Shown here in pieces: positions 62,480-64,000 of a DNA stretch of 64,000 nucleotides. Source of the DNA: Diplonema papillatum (lineage: Eukaryota > Euglenozoa > Diplonemea > Diplonemida > Diplonemidae). The position numbers were made by a program, and so were the translations under genes. The notes beneath the pieces were generated by a model. That model searched no databases and had not been told where the DNA came from. It saw nothing but the letters and a program-made list of their open reading frames with translations. Every line of letters starts with the position of its first letter. Position 1 is the stretch's first letter. The stretch lies in contig JAPJBO010000001.1 in the NCBI GenBank assembly GCA_030068145.1, forward strand, positions 1-64,000. The letters run 5' to 3'.

Positions 62480-63146
62480 TGCGGGCTTGGGCACAGGAGC
62501 AGGCCAAAAGAGACCAGAATCAACCTGGAGGCCCGACTAAAGGAAGCAGGCCAAAAGAGACCACAATCAATCCTATTTAGCCAGATCCCGTGGGATCTCG
62601 TCAGGAGCAGGCCAAAAGAGACCACAATCAACCTGGAGGCCCGACTAAAGGAAGCAGGCCAAAAGAGACCACAATCAATCCTATTAGCCAGATCCCGTGG
62701 GATCTCGTCAGGAGCAGGCCAAAAGAGACGACAATCAACCTGGGAGCCGGCGTGTGCGGGCTTGGGCACAGGAGCAGGCCAAAAGAGACCACAATCAACC
62801 TGGAGGCCCGACTAAAGGAAGCAGGCCAAAAGAGACCACAATCAATCCTATCAGCCAGATCCCGTGGGATCTCGTCAGGAGCAGGCCAAAAGAGACCACA
62901 ATCAACCTGGGAGCCGGCGTGTGCGGGCTTGGGCACAGGAGCAGGCCAAAAGAGACCACAATCAACCTGGAGGCCCGACTAAAGGAAGCAGGCCAAAAGA
63001 GACCACAATCAATCCTATTAGCCAGATCCCGTGGGATCTCGTCAGGAGCAGGCCAAAAGAGACCACAATCAACCTGGAGGCCCGACTAATGGAAGCAGGC
63101 CAAAAGAGACCACAATCAATCCTATTAGCCAGATCCCGTTTGATCC
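62480..63146 (+). repeat. Tandem array with core GCAGGCCAAAAGAGACCACA
   Basis: The 25-base core occurs twelve times. Between cores three spacer types alternate: ACCTGGAGGCCCGACTAAAG, CCTATTAGCCAGATCCCGTG, and a GAGCCGGCGTGTGCGGGCTT spacer. The higher-order period is about 107 or 167 bases. Frames stay open on both strands by repeat logic. Confidence 0.9.
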
Positions 63147-63250
63147 CCTCATCCAATCGCGTGTTCGACGCTGTTTCGAAATAAGGAGGTCAGTTCCGGA
63201 AAGCGACAGTTCCCGAAATGAACCAAACTAGGTAAGAAAAGATTCAGCGT

Positions 63251-63310
63251 TCCTGTTTGGTAAATTTCGTTCCCTGCCGGGGCTTTACACGAAATCAGCT
63301 GACATTAAAC
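63251..63310 (-). repeat. GTTTAAT ... ACCAAACAG module, copy 3 (reversed)
   Basis: Reverse complement of the blocks at 3594-3649 and 40685-40746. It lies between the tandem array (62480-63146) and a CCAGGGG-type terminus (63314-63385). Confidence 0.6.
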
Positions 63311-63313
63311 TAC

Positions 63314-63385
63314 CATTTTTTTCTCGGCGGCCTTTCCAAATTTGGACTGACAGTCCAAATGTGGATATAGAAGCTAATCCCCTGG
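63314..63385 (-). mobile_element. CCAGGGGATTAG-family terminus (reversed)
   Basis: On the minus strand it reads CCAGGGGATTAGCTTCTATA, the 19-base palindrome, and GGAAAGGCCGCCGAGAAAAA, nearly identical to 11258-11330 and 13060-13128. Confidence 0.7.
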
Positions 63386-63579
63386 ATTTAGACTAAGTTA
63401 GTCATGGATTGACAAACTCCTTTGCAGAAGTTGTTGGATTTGCCCATTTTTTTCACATCTTGAAGAAAAAAAGATCTTGAAATTTTGGATTTCATAGTGT
63501 GGTACTCATTTGCTTGCAAATGACTCCCCACTAACGCAACAAGAAGACGAAATTTTGTGAAAAAACGTCAAGGTAGTAG

Positions 63580-63640
63580 CTGCAGTTTCTGGGCTTTCAT
63601 GGTTGCTCACACGGCCAATAAAGCTCGGTGAGGGCTCCGC
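63580..63640 (+). mobile_element. Possible 5' start of another LINE family L copy
   Basis: GCAGTTTCTGGGCTTTCATG then GTTGCTCACACGGCCAATAAAG resembles 52855-52895 at the start of the complete element (CAGTTTCTGTACTTTATTGG, GCTGCTCACGCGGCCGGTAA). Similarity fades after about 40 bases, and no ORF1 follows within the window. Confidence 0.35.
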
Positions 63641-63839
63641 AAACGCGGTGAGAAGAAGCGGCGGACACCCGCCGACACGGCACGACCCCCTTCTGCGGAC
63701 AACGACGTTCACCCGTGAGCCCCCGCAGCGCGACCCATCTGCTGTTACGTAGACACCGACTGTGTGCACAGTGCGTTCAGGTTAGTCGAAGGCCTGGCAA
63801 TCACTCCACTGCAACAAACGCCCACCCGGTGGCAATCAG

Positions 63840-64000
63840 ATGAGCCTGATCGTGAGGTGCCTGTAAATATCAGATGCCTGTAACGAACAGATGCCTGTGA
63901 GGGACAAATGTCTGGAGAACGATTGTCTGTAGTCACTACTGAGCGAGGCCTATAGCGAGCAGATTCCTGCAATGAACAGTTGCCTGCTATGCGCAGATGC
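63840..64000 (+). repeat. Degenerate short tandem repeat at window end
   Basis: Units of about 20 bases (CAGATGCCTGTAACGAA, CAGATGCCTGTGAGGGA, CAGATTCCTGCAATGAA) follow each other with many substitutions up to the edge of the window. Confidence 0.6.

Noticed and set aside
62590..63184. Overlapping plus frames (GSRQEQAKRDHNQPGG ...)
   Set aside because: All lie in the GCAGGCCAAAAGAGACC array; several frames are open together.

Overview
This window is nuclear DNA of a eukaryote, most likely a protist. It holds non-LTR, tyrosine-recombinase-type and hAT transposons, tRNA-headed short repeats, satellites and many inverted-repeat elements. The few host genes include one in which four exons can be joined through GT-AG introns of 75 to 184 bases. 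A 620-residue organelle-type helical-repeat (FASTK/HPR-like) protein and the style of the retroelement proteins fit an alveolate or related alga, but this placement is inference and weak. No rRNA, CRISPR array or bacterial operon is visible.

Layout. 1-1558: 3' end of a LINE (family L). 1560-6563: repeats, including a tRNA-headed unit and a 3 kb element with inverted ends. 6933-8795: helical-repeat gene. 8800-31090: almost only repeats (palindromic-end elements, GC hairpins, minisatellites, a decayed transposase, three tRNA-headed units, and a 41-bp satellite built as two opposing arms at 27446-29822). 31090-38980: the gene-bearing part, with a minus-strand open frame (32768-33421), a four-exon gene (34142-35487) and a coiled-coil gene (about 36789-38963) whose reading frame ends inside a LINE tail. 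39046-41340: inverted-repeat elements and a tandem array. 41475-44870: a decayed DIRS-like retroelement whose RNase H part is inverted. 45378-49097: a hAT transposon with an intact transposase. 49200-61404: a chain of family L copies ending in one complete 8.5 kb element. 62470-64000: tandem repeats and element ends.

The main discovery candidate is the complete family L element (52840-61396). Its second reading frame begins with an AlkB-type 2-oxoglutarate/Fe(II) dioxygenase domain with all expected catalytic residues. A textbook 2A ribosome-skipping motif follows, then an apurinic-type endonuclease, a reverse transcriptase and a Cys/His-rich tail. The arrangement suggests that ribosome skipping releases the AlkB enzyme from the endonuclease/RT polyprotein. 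All family members sit at a TGCTYAAC-like octamer, so the element appears target-specific and forms head-to-tail chains.
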